Positions 1 through 5,627 of a stretch of 5,627 nucleotides of DNA are shown here, piece by piece (position 1 is the first letter of the stretch; every line of letters starts with the position of its first letter). The notes under the pieces are model-generated. The model was not told where the DNA came from, made no database searches, and saw only the letters and a program-made list of their open reading frames with translations. The position numbers and the translations under genes were made by a program. The stretch is from Crocinitomicaceae bacterium (GTDB taxonomy: Bacteria > Bacteroidota > Bacteroidia > Flavobacteriales_G > Salibacteraceae): assembly GCA_018623405.1 (NCBI GenBank), contig JAAZVO010000185.1, positions 1 to 5,627 on the forward strand. Reading direction: 5' to 3'.

Positions 1-2228
1 ATAGGCATATCAGGTATTTGTGTTGCACCCGTACCTTCTTTTGAAACAAAAGTATTTCCCCCATTATTTGAATACCATACAGAGGTTACTCCATAATTGA
101 AAAAGGTTATAAGTATTTCATTTTCAGAATTGCCAAACTCAATGGATGATATGGAAGCCGTTGGAAAGTTGGTAGGTGTTATTTCAGTTACCTGAGGAGA
201 ATTTCCATTGGCGTTGTTTATTCTAAACAATCTGCCTGCAGAGGTACCCACAAAAAGCTTTGAAGATGTGGTTGTATAAGGCGATACTTTTAATGCTGTA
301 ACTGTAGTACCAAAATTATGCTGCACAGAATCAAGTATTCCCGCTGAGGTAGCGGTAATGTTTCTTACCTTGTAAAGTTTAGTTGGCGTTTTATAGGTAT
401 AAAGCACATTTTGAATATCATCATAATCTGCTACGTTAATAAATGACCCTGTATTGTTTTCGTTAATTATAGTACCTTGAAATGATGACCCGTTATATAG
501 GTAATAATTATTGAAAACGTAAGAGGTGATTTGAATATTTGGTTCTGTTTGGTCGATAAAGCAAAAAGCACCATCCCCTCCGGTTTTCTCTGTAGTTGAA
601 TTCATTCCCGAAATACTAAACTCTTGAGTTCCATTATCTTGAGTTCCCCCTAAAATAAGGTTTCCATTTGCTGTAGGGGTTAAGGCTGCTGCATAAAATT
701 GGGTTACATTGTAACCATTATTTCTTCCTGAAATTACACTTTGGTTTGCGGCTTGAACAATACTGTTAGACCAATAAACTCCACCATCAGTTCCAAAAAT
801 TACTTCTTGTGATGCAAACCCTGTTTGACCAGGCTTAAAAGCAATTGCATGCTGATCTGCATGAACCAAACTGTAATTGGCAAGATTCATATTTGGATTA
901 TTACTCCACTTTGAGATTTGTTGCCAAGTTTGACCCCCATTATTAGATCGGTGAAGGTTTATTCCTCCAATTATTAATCTATTCGCATTTAAAGGATCTA
1001 CAGCAGCTATTAAATCATAAGTTGCTTGACCTCTTGTGAAGTCTGTTGCAGGTATGCCATTATCTGCGTCACTTGGTTCTGAAACTGCTGACGATGTATT
1101 GGAGTTATCCCAAAAGAAACCTTTGTTAGTTGTCTTTAAAATAGCTTCTAATTGACGGTTATTTTCAACTAATGCATAAACCACATTTGCATCAGAAGGG
1201 GCGCAAGCAACTTCAACCCTTCCCCTTCCATTCGCAACTGAAACTGAGGTAGAAACCACCCAAGTTGTGCCATTATCGGAAAATAGTATCCTTCCTCCCC
1301 CTCTATCATTTCCACCGTAAGGTGATGGGTCTGAGCCAATCCATATTCTATCATCTGCTGCAATTTCAATGTCAGCTGCCACGTAATTAAAAGATTCTCC
1401 GGGTACATTCGGCAAAACCTGGGTCCAAGAAGTACCGCCATTGGTAGAGCGTTGTAAACCCGCTTGCGCTGAACCATGAAAAGTACCGTTGTAGAATCGC
1501 CCATCTACAGCAGCATAAACTACAGAAGAGCCGCTTTCATCTCTTACAACAATATCATTTACATAATAAAAATTTGAGGTAGAAGCTAATTGGGTCCATG
1601 ATGTACCTCCATTGGTAGATTTCCAAATTCCTGCACCTCTGCTAGCACCTGTAAAGCTTTCACCTGTGCCTACGTACATAATTTGCGTATTGTTTGGATC
1701 GTACGCAATGCAGGTAACAGCAATGTTGTCCCAAAAATCGTTTAGGGCTTGCCATTGCGAAGTTGCTGAAGTGATATCATTATTGTACCAAAGACCTCCT
1801 GTTACGCCACCTGCCCATACTTTGTTTCCTGATGCAGCATTAGGGTCCCACATTAATGCTCTTGTGCGTCCGCCAACATTATTTGGACCTCGCTCAACCC
1901 ACGGAAAAGTAGTTGACCCGGGTATTCCAGGTGTTAAAGCAACAGGCTGACTAGTTTGCTGAAAAAGTGGGAAAAGTTTATCTACCTCCGGCTTGCCGGT
2001 GCTTGGATCTAAAGTTCTTAAATAGTCTTGCTCATAGGCAAAATCTGGTCGCTCGTTTTTAGGGAGCTTTTTAAGTTCTTTGGGTGTTTGATGCTTTCTG
2101 TTGGAAAATGGGTGCTCATTGATGAATTTCTCAAACGCCTTTCGGTCGTTTTCTGAAACTTGGCTGAAGAGTGAAATCGGTAATGAAATCACTAGCATTA
2201 ACAGCACAAACTTGAAACGCTGCTGCAT
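1..2228 (-). CDS. Secreted Asp-box (BNR-like) beta-propeller protein, N-terminal 742 codons, 3' end outside window
   Basis: An uninterrupted reading frame runs from ATG at 2226-2228 to the window edge. Residues 1-22 form a signal peptide: a basic start (MQQRFK), a hydrophobic core, then a probable cut near LFS-Q. Residues 23-105 are charged and linker-like. From residue 109 comes PWVERGPNNVGGRTRALMW, an opening I recognise from Bacteroidota proteins annotated as glycosyl hydrolase, BNR or sortilin-like. Propeller blades follow, marked by Asp-box motifs S-x-[DN]-G-G-x-[ST]-W at residues 204, 261, 317, 428 and 720, degenerate copies near 367, and GTDGGVYW around 479-486. Asp-boxes are structural turns and do not identify a catalytic site, so no enzyme activity can be assigned. 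In Bacteroidota such proteins usually end in a type IX secretion sorting domain; that end is not visible, so secretion by this route is inferred. It could be a GH74-like hydrolase, an adhesin or a peptidase-associated protein. Confidence 0.85.
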   Translation of the reverse strand, partial: MQQRFKFVLLMLVISLPISLFSQVSENDRKAFEKFINEHPFSNRKHQTPKELKKLPKNERPDFAYEQDYLRTLDPSTGKPEVDKLFPLFQQTSQPVALTPGIPGSTTFPWVERGPNNVGGRTRALMWDPNAASGNKVWAGGVTGGLWYNNDITSATSQWQALNDFWDNIAVTCIAYDPNNTQIMYVGTGESFTGASRGAGIWKSTNGGTSWTQLASTSNFYYVNDIVVRDESGSSVVYAAVDGRFYNGTFHGSAQAGLQRSTNGGTSWTQVLPNVPGESFNYVAADIEIAADDRIWIGSDPSPYGGNDRGGGRILFSDNGTTWVVSTSVSVANGRGRVEVACAPSDANVVYALVENNRQLEAILKTTNKGFFWDNSNTSSAVSEPSDADNGIPATDFTRGQATYDLIAAVDPLNANRLIIGGINLHRSNNGGQTWQQISKWSNNPNMNLANYSLVHADQHAIAFKPGQTGFASQEVIFGTDGGVYWSNSIVQAANQSVISGRNNGYNVTQFYAAALTPTANGNLILGGTQDNGTQEFSISGMNSTTEKTGGDGAFCFIDQTEPNIQITSYVFNNYYLYNGSSFQGTIINENNTGSFINVADYDDIQNVLYTYKTPTKLYKVRNITATSAGILDSVQHNFGTTVTALKVSPYTTTSSKLFVGTSAGRLFRINNANGNSPQVTEITPTNFPTASISSIEFGNSENEILITFFNYGVTSVWYSNNGGNTFVSKEGTGATQIPDMP
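48..1619 (-). repeat. Asp-box motif repeats within the propeller gene
   Basis: Coding repeats on the minus strand spell STNGGTSW at 1596-1619 and again at 1425-1448, SDNGTTW at 1260-1280, SNNGGQTW at 924-947 and SNNGGNTF at 48-71. A weaker TNKGFFW lies at about 1110-1130. The first two are identical in protein but differ in codons (AAT GGA GGT ACA TCA against AAT GGC GGT ACT TCT), so they are old blade repeats and not a recent DNA duplication. Spacing between motifs is uneven (57, 56, 111 and 292 residues). The last gap probably spans blades without a recognisable Asp-box, or a second domain. Confidence 0.75.
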
Positions 2229-2330
2229 ACTAAAATATTGATTTAACGGCACTTATTTTAAAACCGCCAATTTACGAAAAAACAATTATGCTATTCAAAT
2301 AAAAAATGAGCCGCCAAATAAGCGATTTAA
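2229..2330. other. Intergenic region between dehydrogenase and propeller gene, with a short direct repeat
   Basis: This 102-base AT-rich spacer contains the possible promoter above. The 7-mer ccgccaa occurs at 2264-2270 and 2311-2317 (TTGGCGG on the transcribed strand), 47 bases apart, each next to an AT-rich run. One copy overlaps the proposed -7 box and the other lies just upstream of the proposed -33 box. No convincing terminator hairpin was seen for the dehydrogenase: CGC-TTATTTG-GCG followed by GCTCATTTTTT gives only a 3-bp stem. Confidence 0.4.
2267..2299 (-). promoter_or_regulatory. Possible promoter of the secreted propeller gene
   Basis: On the minus strand a TTTG (2296-2299) is followed after 21 bases by TAAATTGG (2267-2274), one mismatch from the Bacteroidota -7 consensus TAnnTTTG. 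This would start the transcript about 30 bases before the ATG at 2228. The gap between the dehydrogenase stop and this ATG is 102 bases, which favours an independent promoter. The match is imperfect and the region is AT-rich, so the call is tentative. Confidence 0.35.
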
Positions 2331-3509
2331 TTACTTAAATGCCTGAATTCCTGTTATCTCATGACCTAAAATCAATAAATGAATATCATGAGTTCCTTCG
2401 TAAGTAATTACAGACTCTAAATTCATCATGTGACGCATGATAGGATACTCATTGGTAATCCCCATTCCACCGTGAATTTGTCTTGCTTCTCTGGCAATAT
2501 TTAAGGCCATTTCTACATTGTTTCTTTTAGCCAAAGATATTTGAGCAGTTGTTGCTCTACCTTCATTTCTTAACACTCCTAACCTCCAAGTTAAAACTTG
2601 GGCTTTGGTTATTTCAGAAAGCATTTCGGCCAATTTCTTTTGAATTAACTGAAAAGAGCCAATTGGCTTATCGAATTGAATACGTTCTTTTGAGTATCTA
2701 ACTGCAGCATCGTAACAATCTAAAGCTGCGCCTATTGCTCCCCAAGCAATGCCATAACGTGCAGAGTCTAAACAACTAAGTGGAGCACCCAAACCTGATT
2801 TTCCGGGCAATAGATTTGTTTTTGGAACTTTAACGTTATCAAAAACCAACTCTCCGGTTGCAGATGCTCTCAAAGACCACTTTCCATGCACTTCAGGGGT
2901 GGTAAACCCTTCCATTCCTCGTTCTACAATTAAACCGTGAATTCTACCTTCTTCATTCTTAGCCCAAACAACTGCAATATCAGCAAATGGCGAATTTGAA
3001 ATCCACATTTTGGCACCGTTTAAAAGGTAATGATCTCCTTTGTCAACAAAGTTGGTTACCATACCTCCCGGGTTAGATCCATGATCGGGTTCGGTTAAAC
3101 CAAAGCAACCAATCATTTCACCTGAAGCTAACTTGGGTAAGTATTTTTTCTTTTGTTCTTCAGAACCAAATTTGAATATCGGATACATTACTAAAGAGCT
3201 TTGCACTGAGGCTGTTGACCTCACTCCTGAATCTACTCTTTCCAATTCTTGCATTAGTAGGCCATAGGTAATTTGATCTAAACCTGCCCCGCCATACTCT
3301 TCGGGAATATAAGGCCCAAAAGCACCAATTGAAGCCAAGCCCGGCAAAATTTGATTGGGAAACTCTGCCTTTTCGTAGTAATCCTCAATAATTGGGGAAA
3401 CTTCTTTTTTTAACCATTCTCTGGCAGAGTTGCGCACTAACTTCTGCTCATCGGTTAATAGTTCATCTATTTGATAAAAGTCGTGAGGTTGATACCTATC
3501 TGTAGCCAT
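2331..3509 (-). CDS. gcdH: Acyl-CoA dehydrogenase, probable glutaryl-CoA dehydrogenase
   Basis: This is a complete 392-residue cytoplasmic FAD enzyme of the acyl-CoA dehydrogenase family. The glutaryl-CoA enzyme oxidises and decarboxylates glutaryl-CoA to crotonyl-CoA and CO2 in lysine and tryptophan breakdown, passing electrons to ETF. Motifs in order are the helical N-domain, ELERVDSGVRS at 88-98, CFGLTEPDHGSNPG at 135-148, MWISNSPFADI at 168-178, KWSLRASATGE at 210-220, RYGIAWGAIGA at 251-261, and TYEGTHDIHLLILG at 369-382. Glu371 matches the catalytic base, and Glu90 and Arg97 match the active-site pair of human GCDH (Glu87/Arg94); the C-terminal ITGIQAF is also shared. A TTG six codons upstream (3525-3527) is in frame, but it falls inside the proposed -7 box, so the ATG at 3507-3509 is preferred. 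No Shine-Dalgarno sequence is visible. A related short-chain acyl-CoA substrate cannot be excluded. Confidence 0.9.
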   Translation of the reverse strand: MATDRYQPHDFYQIDELLTDEQKLVRNSAREWLKKEVSPIIEDYYEKAEFPNQILPGLASIGAFGPYIPEEYGGAGLDQITYGLLMQELERVDSGVRSTASVQSSLVMYPIFKFGSEEQKKKYLPKLASGEMIGCFGLTEPDHGSNPGGMVTNFVDKGDHYLLNGAKMWISNSPFADIAVVWAKNEEGRIHGLIVERGMEGFTTPEVHGKWSLRASATGELVFDNVKVPKTNLLPGKSGLGAPLSCLDSARYGIAWGAIGAALDCYDAAVRYSKERIQFDKPIGSFQLIQKKLAEMLSEITKAQVLTWRLGVLRNEGRATTAQISLAKRNNVEMALNIAREARQIHGGMGITNEYPIMRHMMNLESVITYEGTHDIHLLILGHEITGIQAFK

Positions 3510-3524
3510 GAAAATATTTTTTTG

Positions 3525-3532
3525 CAAATGTA
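3525..3532 (-). promoter_or_regulatory. Proposed -7 box of the dehydrogenase gene
   Basis: The minus strand reads TACATTTG, a perfect match to the Bacteroidota -7 consensus TAnnTTTG, ending 15 bases before the ATG at 3509. No TTG lies 17-23 bases upstream of it, so the -33 half is missing. The transcript would have a leader of only about 10 bases. The box abuts the TTG of the opposing promoter. Confidence 0.5.
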
Positions 3533-3560
3533 TTGATTGAATTGCTCGAAGTTACCTTTG
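3533..3560 (+). promoter_or_regulatory. Promoter of the DUF4271-hemD-rnpA operon
   Basis: TTG at 3533-3535, a 17-base spacer, and TACCTTTG at 3553-3560 match the flavobacterial pattern TTG-N17-23-TAnnTTTG. Transcription would start near 3567, about 28 bases before the ATG at 3595. No later promoter with both halves was noticed before hemD or rnpA. Confidence 0.6.
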
Positions 3561-3594
3561 CACTTTATCAAATAGATTGGAAGAGCAAGATTCT

Positions 3595-4509
3595 ATGTTT
3601 CAAGATACAATTGTAACTGACACAGTAAAGTTAGAGCCAACTAATGATACGGTGTTGCTCCAAACCAATACAAATGCGGAGGCAACCTCTGCAAAACCTA
3701 TTGATTTATCTTCAAAAAACCCGCCGGTTGAAATTGAAAAAGAATTAGCATTAAATTTTTCTAAACTAAAACCAGTAGACTCATTACAATTATCTTCCAA
3801 ACCCTTTTGGGCTTTCATTGAAAAACCATTACCAAGAGAAGGAATGGTGGGAAAACCAAAAGTTGAGACTGAATTTGGAATACTGTTGATTCCTATTTTA
3901 TTAATAGGTTTTCTATTAACTAGAATAAAGCCATTTAGAAACAAAAAAATATTCCAATACCTAAATGCCGCCGTAAGCAATAGGTTTTTTCGGCAAATTT
4001 TTAGAGAGGAAGAAAGCTCCCTTAATCCAACGGGTATTCTTCTTTTTAGCATATATATAATTTCTACTGCTTTGTTGGTTTTTAATGCATTCCTTTTTTT
4101 ATCAGAAGGAGTACCAAGCTCAGTAGCCAATAAATTATTCTTTTTAACTCTATTGGTTGTACTAGGATTATTTTTTTTGAAGGCACTTGGAATTTGGGCA
4201 ACATTAGGATTGTTAAATTCAAGAGAAAACATTGAAACTTACCATTTTCAATACCTGCTATTTACAAAAGTTTTAGGATTGTTTTTAATTGTTCCGGCAA
4301 TACTTTCAAGCTTTGGATATTATGAGTTTAGGGCGTTTTTTGTTTACCTGGGCCTTGCTATTTACGGATTAATGTTTGCTTTAAGAATTGGTAAATCTTT
4401 GGTAATAGGAATAGGTTCTAGACTAGCTGAATGGCAATACATTATTTTGTACATTTGCACGCTCGAAATTGCCCCGTTGGTGATTATCGTAAAAAGCCTA
4501 AGGATTTAA
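3595..4509 (+). CDS. DUF4271 family integral membrane protein
   Basis: This is a 304-residue protein of unknown function. Residues 1-92 are hydrophilic, rich in Thr, Ser, Asn and Pro, with no signal peptide. Six hydrophobic segments follow at about 94-109, 148-169, 181-206, 221-241, 246-265 and 281-299. The C-terminal YIILYICTLEIAPLVIIVK (282-300) is the motif by which I recognise DUF4271. The stretch 110-137 after segment 1 is strongly basic (RIKPFRNKK, NRFFRQIFR), which suggests it is cytoplasmic and the N-terminal tail is outside. The start is taken at ATG 3595, with GGAAGAG at 3579-3585 nine bases upstream. An in-frame TTG at 3577 would add six residues; since the next two genes start at TTG it cannot be dismissed, though it would leave a leader of about 10 bases. 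It is first in the plus-strand operon, 26 bases before hemD. The neighbourhood with a HemD-like protein is one I recall from other Bacteroidota. The family name is fairly sure; the function is unknown. Confidence 0.85.
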   Translation: MFQDTIVTDTVKLEPTNDTVLLQTNTNAEATSAKPIDLSSKNPPVEIEKELALNFSKLKPVDSLQLSSKPFWAFIEKPLPREGMVGKPKVETEFGILLIPILLIGFLLTRIKPFRNKKIFQYLNAAVSNRFFRQIFREEESSLNPTGILLFSIYIISTALLVFNAFLFLSEGVPSSVANKLFFLTLLVVLGLFFLKALGIWATLGLLNSRENIETYHFQYLLFTKVLGLFLIVPAILSSFGYYEFRAFFVYLGLAIYGLMFALRIGKSLVIGIGSRLAEWQYIILYICTLEIAPLVIIVKSLRI

Positions 4510-4535
4510 CCAATTAACGCTCAAAAACCAGCATT

Positions 4536-5285
4536 TTGAAAGTAAAATCAATCTTAGTTTCTCAACCCAAGCCTGAAACAGAAAAGTCACCCTATTTCGA
4601 TTTAGCAGAAAAATACAAGCTTAAAATAGATTTTAGGCCGTTTATACATGTTGAAGGAATTGGTGCCCAAGAGTTTAGAGCAAATACAAGAGCAACTTTT
4701 CATGGCCACACTGCGGTTATTTTAACTAGCAGAAACGCAGTTGATCATTTCTTTAGATTAGCAGAAGAAATGAGGTTTAATGTGCCTGATAGCATGAAAT
4801 ATTTCTGTATTTCAGAAGCTACTGCATATTACCTTCAAAAATATGTGGTATATAGAAAACGAAAGATTTTTCACGGAAAGCAAACCTTTGGGGATTTGAT
4901 GGAAATAGTGAAAAAACACAGCAAAGAAAAATTTCTACTTCCTTGCTCAGACCTTATCAAAGAAGAAATTCCGAAGCAACTAGACGACGCAAAAATTAAT
5001 TATACCCAAGCTGTTTGCTACAGAACTGTATGTAGTGATCTTTCTGATTTAAAAGACATTAAATATGATATGCTTGTATTTTTCAGCCCTTCAGGTATAG
5101 CATCTTTGTATAAAAATTTCCCTGATTTTGCACAGGATAGTACTAGAATTGCGGCATTTGGACCAACTACCCAAGCTGCGGCAAAAGAGCATAAATTAGA
5201 TATTAATGTTTCGGCACCAACTCCTTCTGCCCCGTCAATGACAATGGCAATAGAAGAGTATATTAAACAGGTGAATAAAAAATAA
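4536..5285 (+). CDS. hemD: Uroporphyrinogen-III synthase family protein (HemD)
   Basis: This 249-residue cytoplasmic protein belongs to the HemD family, which closes and rearranges hydroxymethylbilane into uroporphyrinogen III in tetrapyrrole (heme) synthesis. Visible landmarks are the N-terminal strand KSILVSQPKP (4-13), VILTSRNAVDHFF (61-73) in the first lobe, YFCISEATAYYL (89-100), FLLPCSD (133-139), VCYRTVCSDL (160-169), VFFSPSGIASL (181-191) and AAFGPTTQAAA (206-216) in the second. The length is normal for the family. The start must be TTG at 4536: an in-frame stop lies at 4515-4517, no ATG or GTG intervenes, and the MKVKSILVSQPKP start fits flavobacterial homologs as I remember them. 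No Shine-Dalgarno sequence is seen. It sits between the DUF4271 gene and rnpA, probably co-transcribed. Some Bacteroidota carry another hemD in a hemA/C/E cluster, so this copy may be a paralog with a different role. The family is secure; the exact reaction is inferred. Confidence 0.85.
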   Translation: MKVKSILVSQPKPETEKSPYFDLAEKYKLKIDFRPFIHVEGIGAQEFRANTRATFHGHTAVILTSRNAVDHFFRLAEEMRFNVPDSMKYFCISEATAYYLQKYVVYRKRKIFHGKQTFGDLMEIVKKHSKEKFLLPCSDLIKEEIPKQLDDAKINYTQAVCYRTVCSDLSDLKDIKYDMLVFFSPSGIASLYKNFPDFAQDSTRIAAFGPTTQAAAKEHKLDINVSAPTPSAPSMTMAIEEYIKQVNKK

Positions 5286-5289
5286 CTAC

Positions 5290-5627
5290 TTGGCGAAAGC
5301 CCAAAATACACTTCGAAAGAAAGACAGGCTTAAAAGCAGAAAATCTATCAATGCTTTATTTGAGGAAGGTAAAACAATTAAAGCATTCCCTCTTGTTTTA
5401 AAATACCGAGTGCTTGAAGGCAACTCTTATGGGTTAAAAGCGGCTTTTGTTGTACCCAAAAGGCAAATAAGGTTAGCAGTTACAAGAAATAAAGTGAAAC
5501 GACGCATTAAAGAGGCTTACCGTACTTTAAATGCTGAACTTAAAACTGTGCTTCACCAAAATCAATCAGCTATAGATTTAATAATAATTTATCGCTCTTC
5601 TGAGGTTGTTGATTTTAAAGCCCTTCA
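5290..5627 (+). CDS. rnpA: Ribonuclease P protein component, 112 codons, 3' end outside window
   Basis: RnpA is the small basic protein that binds the RNase P RNA and helps it remove 5' leaders from tRNA precursors. The family signature is present: LRKKDRLKSRKSINALFEEG (8-27), then AAFVVPKR (51-58), then the RNR motif AVTRNKVKRRIKEAYR (63-78), with basic residues throughout. RnpA proteins are usually about 110-135 residues, so most of the gene is here. The start is TTG at 5290-5292: an in-frame stop at 5272-5274 leaves no ATG or GTG before the conserved region. The gene begins 4 bases after the hemD stop, which suggests translational coupling. The usual partner gene rpmH is not upstream; hemD takes its place. 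The identification is firm, and the start is well supported because no alternative exists. Confidence 0.92.
   Translation, partial: MAKAQNTLRKKDRLKSRKSINALFEEGKTIKAFPLVLKYRVLEGNSYGLKAAFVVPKRQIRLAVTRNKVKRRIKEAYRTLNAELKTVLHQNQSAIDLIIIYRSSEVVDFKAL

Noticed and set aside
1169..1504. 111-residue open frame on the minus strand
   Set aside because: It is a shifted frame within the secreted propeller gene, whose own frame is continuous through this region and carries the Asp-box motifs.
1612..1950. 112-residue open frame on the plus strand
   Set aside because: It is antisense to the propeller gene's conserved N-terminal region, with no domain or promoter of its own.
2300..2330. Rho-independent terminator after the dehydrogenase
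   Set aside because: Only a 3-bp stem can be formed before the T run, too weak to call.
3510..3527. TTG start extending the dehydrogenase by six residues
   Set aside because: The TTG at 3525-3527 overlaps the perfect -7 box, and the ATG at 3509 gives a normal family N-terminus.
3600..4232. 210-residue open frame on the minus strand opposite the DUF4271 gene
   Set aside because: It is antisense to a well-supported membrane protein gene; its composition is that of a shadow frame, with no recognisable domain.
5018..5311. 97-residue open frame on the minus strand
   Set aside because: It is antisense to the HemD C-terminus and the rnpA start, both of which are conserved coding sequence.
1..5627. 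Novel defence, mobile or CRISPR-like system
   Set aside because: No direct-repeat arrays, transposase, integrase, toxin-antitoxin or nuclease-like frames were seen; every gene is of a recognisable housekeeping or secreted-protein type.

Overview
The window looks like a piece of a Bacteroidota chromosome, most likely from the Flavobacteriia or a close relative. The evidence is low G+C, promoter -7 boxes of the TAnnTTTG type, start codons mostly without Shine-Dalgarno sequences, a DUF4271 membrane protein (a family I know only from Bacteroidota), and a large secreted Asp-box (BNR-like) protein of the kind Bacteroidota export through the type IX secretion system. No mobile element, CRISPR array, tRNA or rRNA is visible, and no gene-free stretch exceeds about 100 bases.

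The left 3.5 kb is on the minus strand. Bases 1-2228 hold the first 742 codons of a secreted beta-propeller protein whose 3' end lies outside the window. Upstream of it, at 2331-3509, is a complete acyl-CoA dehydrogenase that closely matches glutaryl-CoA dehydrogenase (lysine/tryptophan catabolism). A 102-base gap with a possible promoter separates the two, so they are probably transcribed independently.

The right 2 kb is on the plus strand and looks like one operon. It runs DUF4271 membrane protein (3595-4509), uroporphyrinogen-III synthase family protein HemD (4536-5285), then the RNase P protein RnpA (from 5290, cut by the window end). Gaps are 26 and 4 bases. Both hemD and rnpA can only start at TTG.

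The two halves diverge from an 85-base intergenic region (3510-3594). It carries a good Bacteroidota-type promoter for the plus-strand operon and a perfect -7 box for the dehydrogenase, placed so closely that the two may compete.

I read this as an ordinary chromosomal housekeeping/accessory boundary and see no new multi-gene system. The points most worth a second look are the unexplained DUF4271-HemD-RnpA association, the paired TTG starts, the interlocked divergent promoters, and the large surface or secreted propeller protein.
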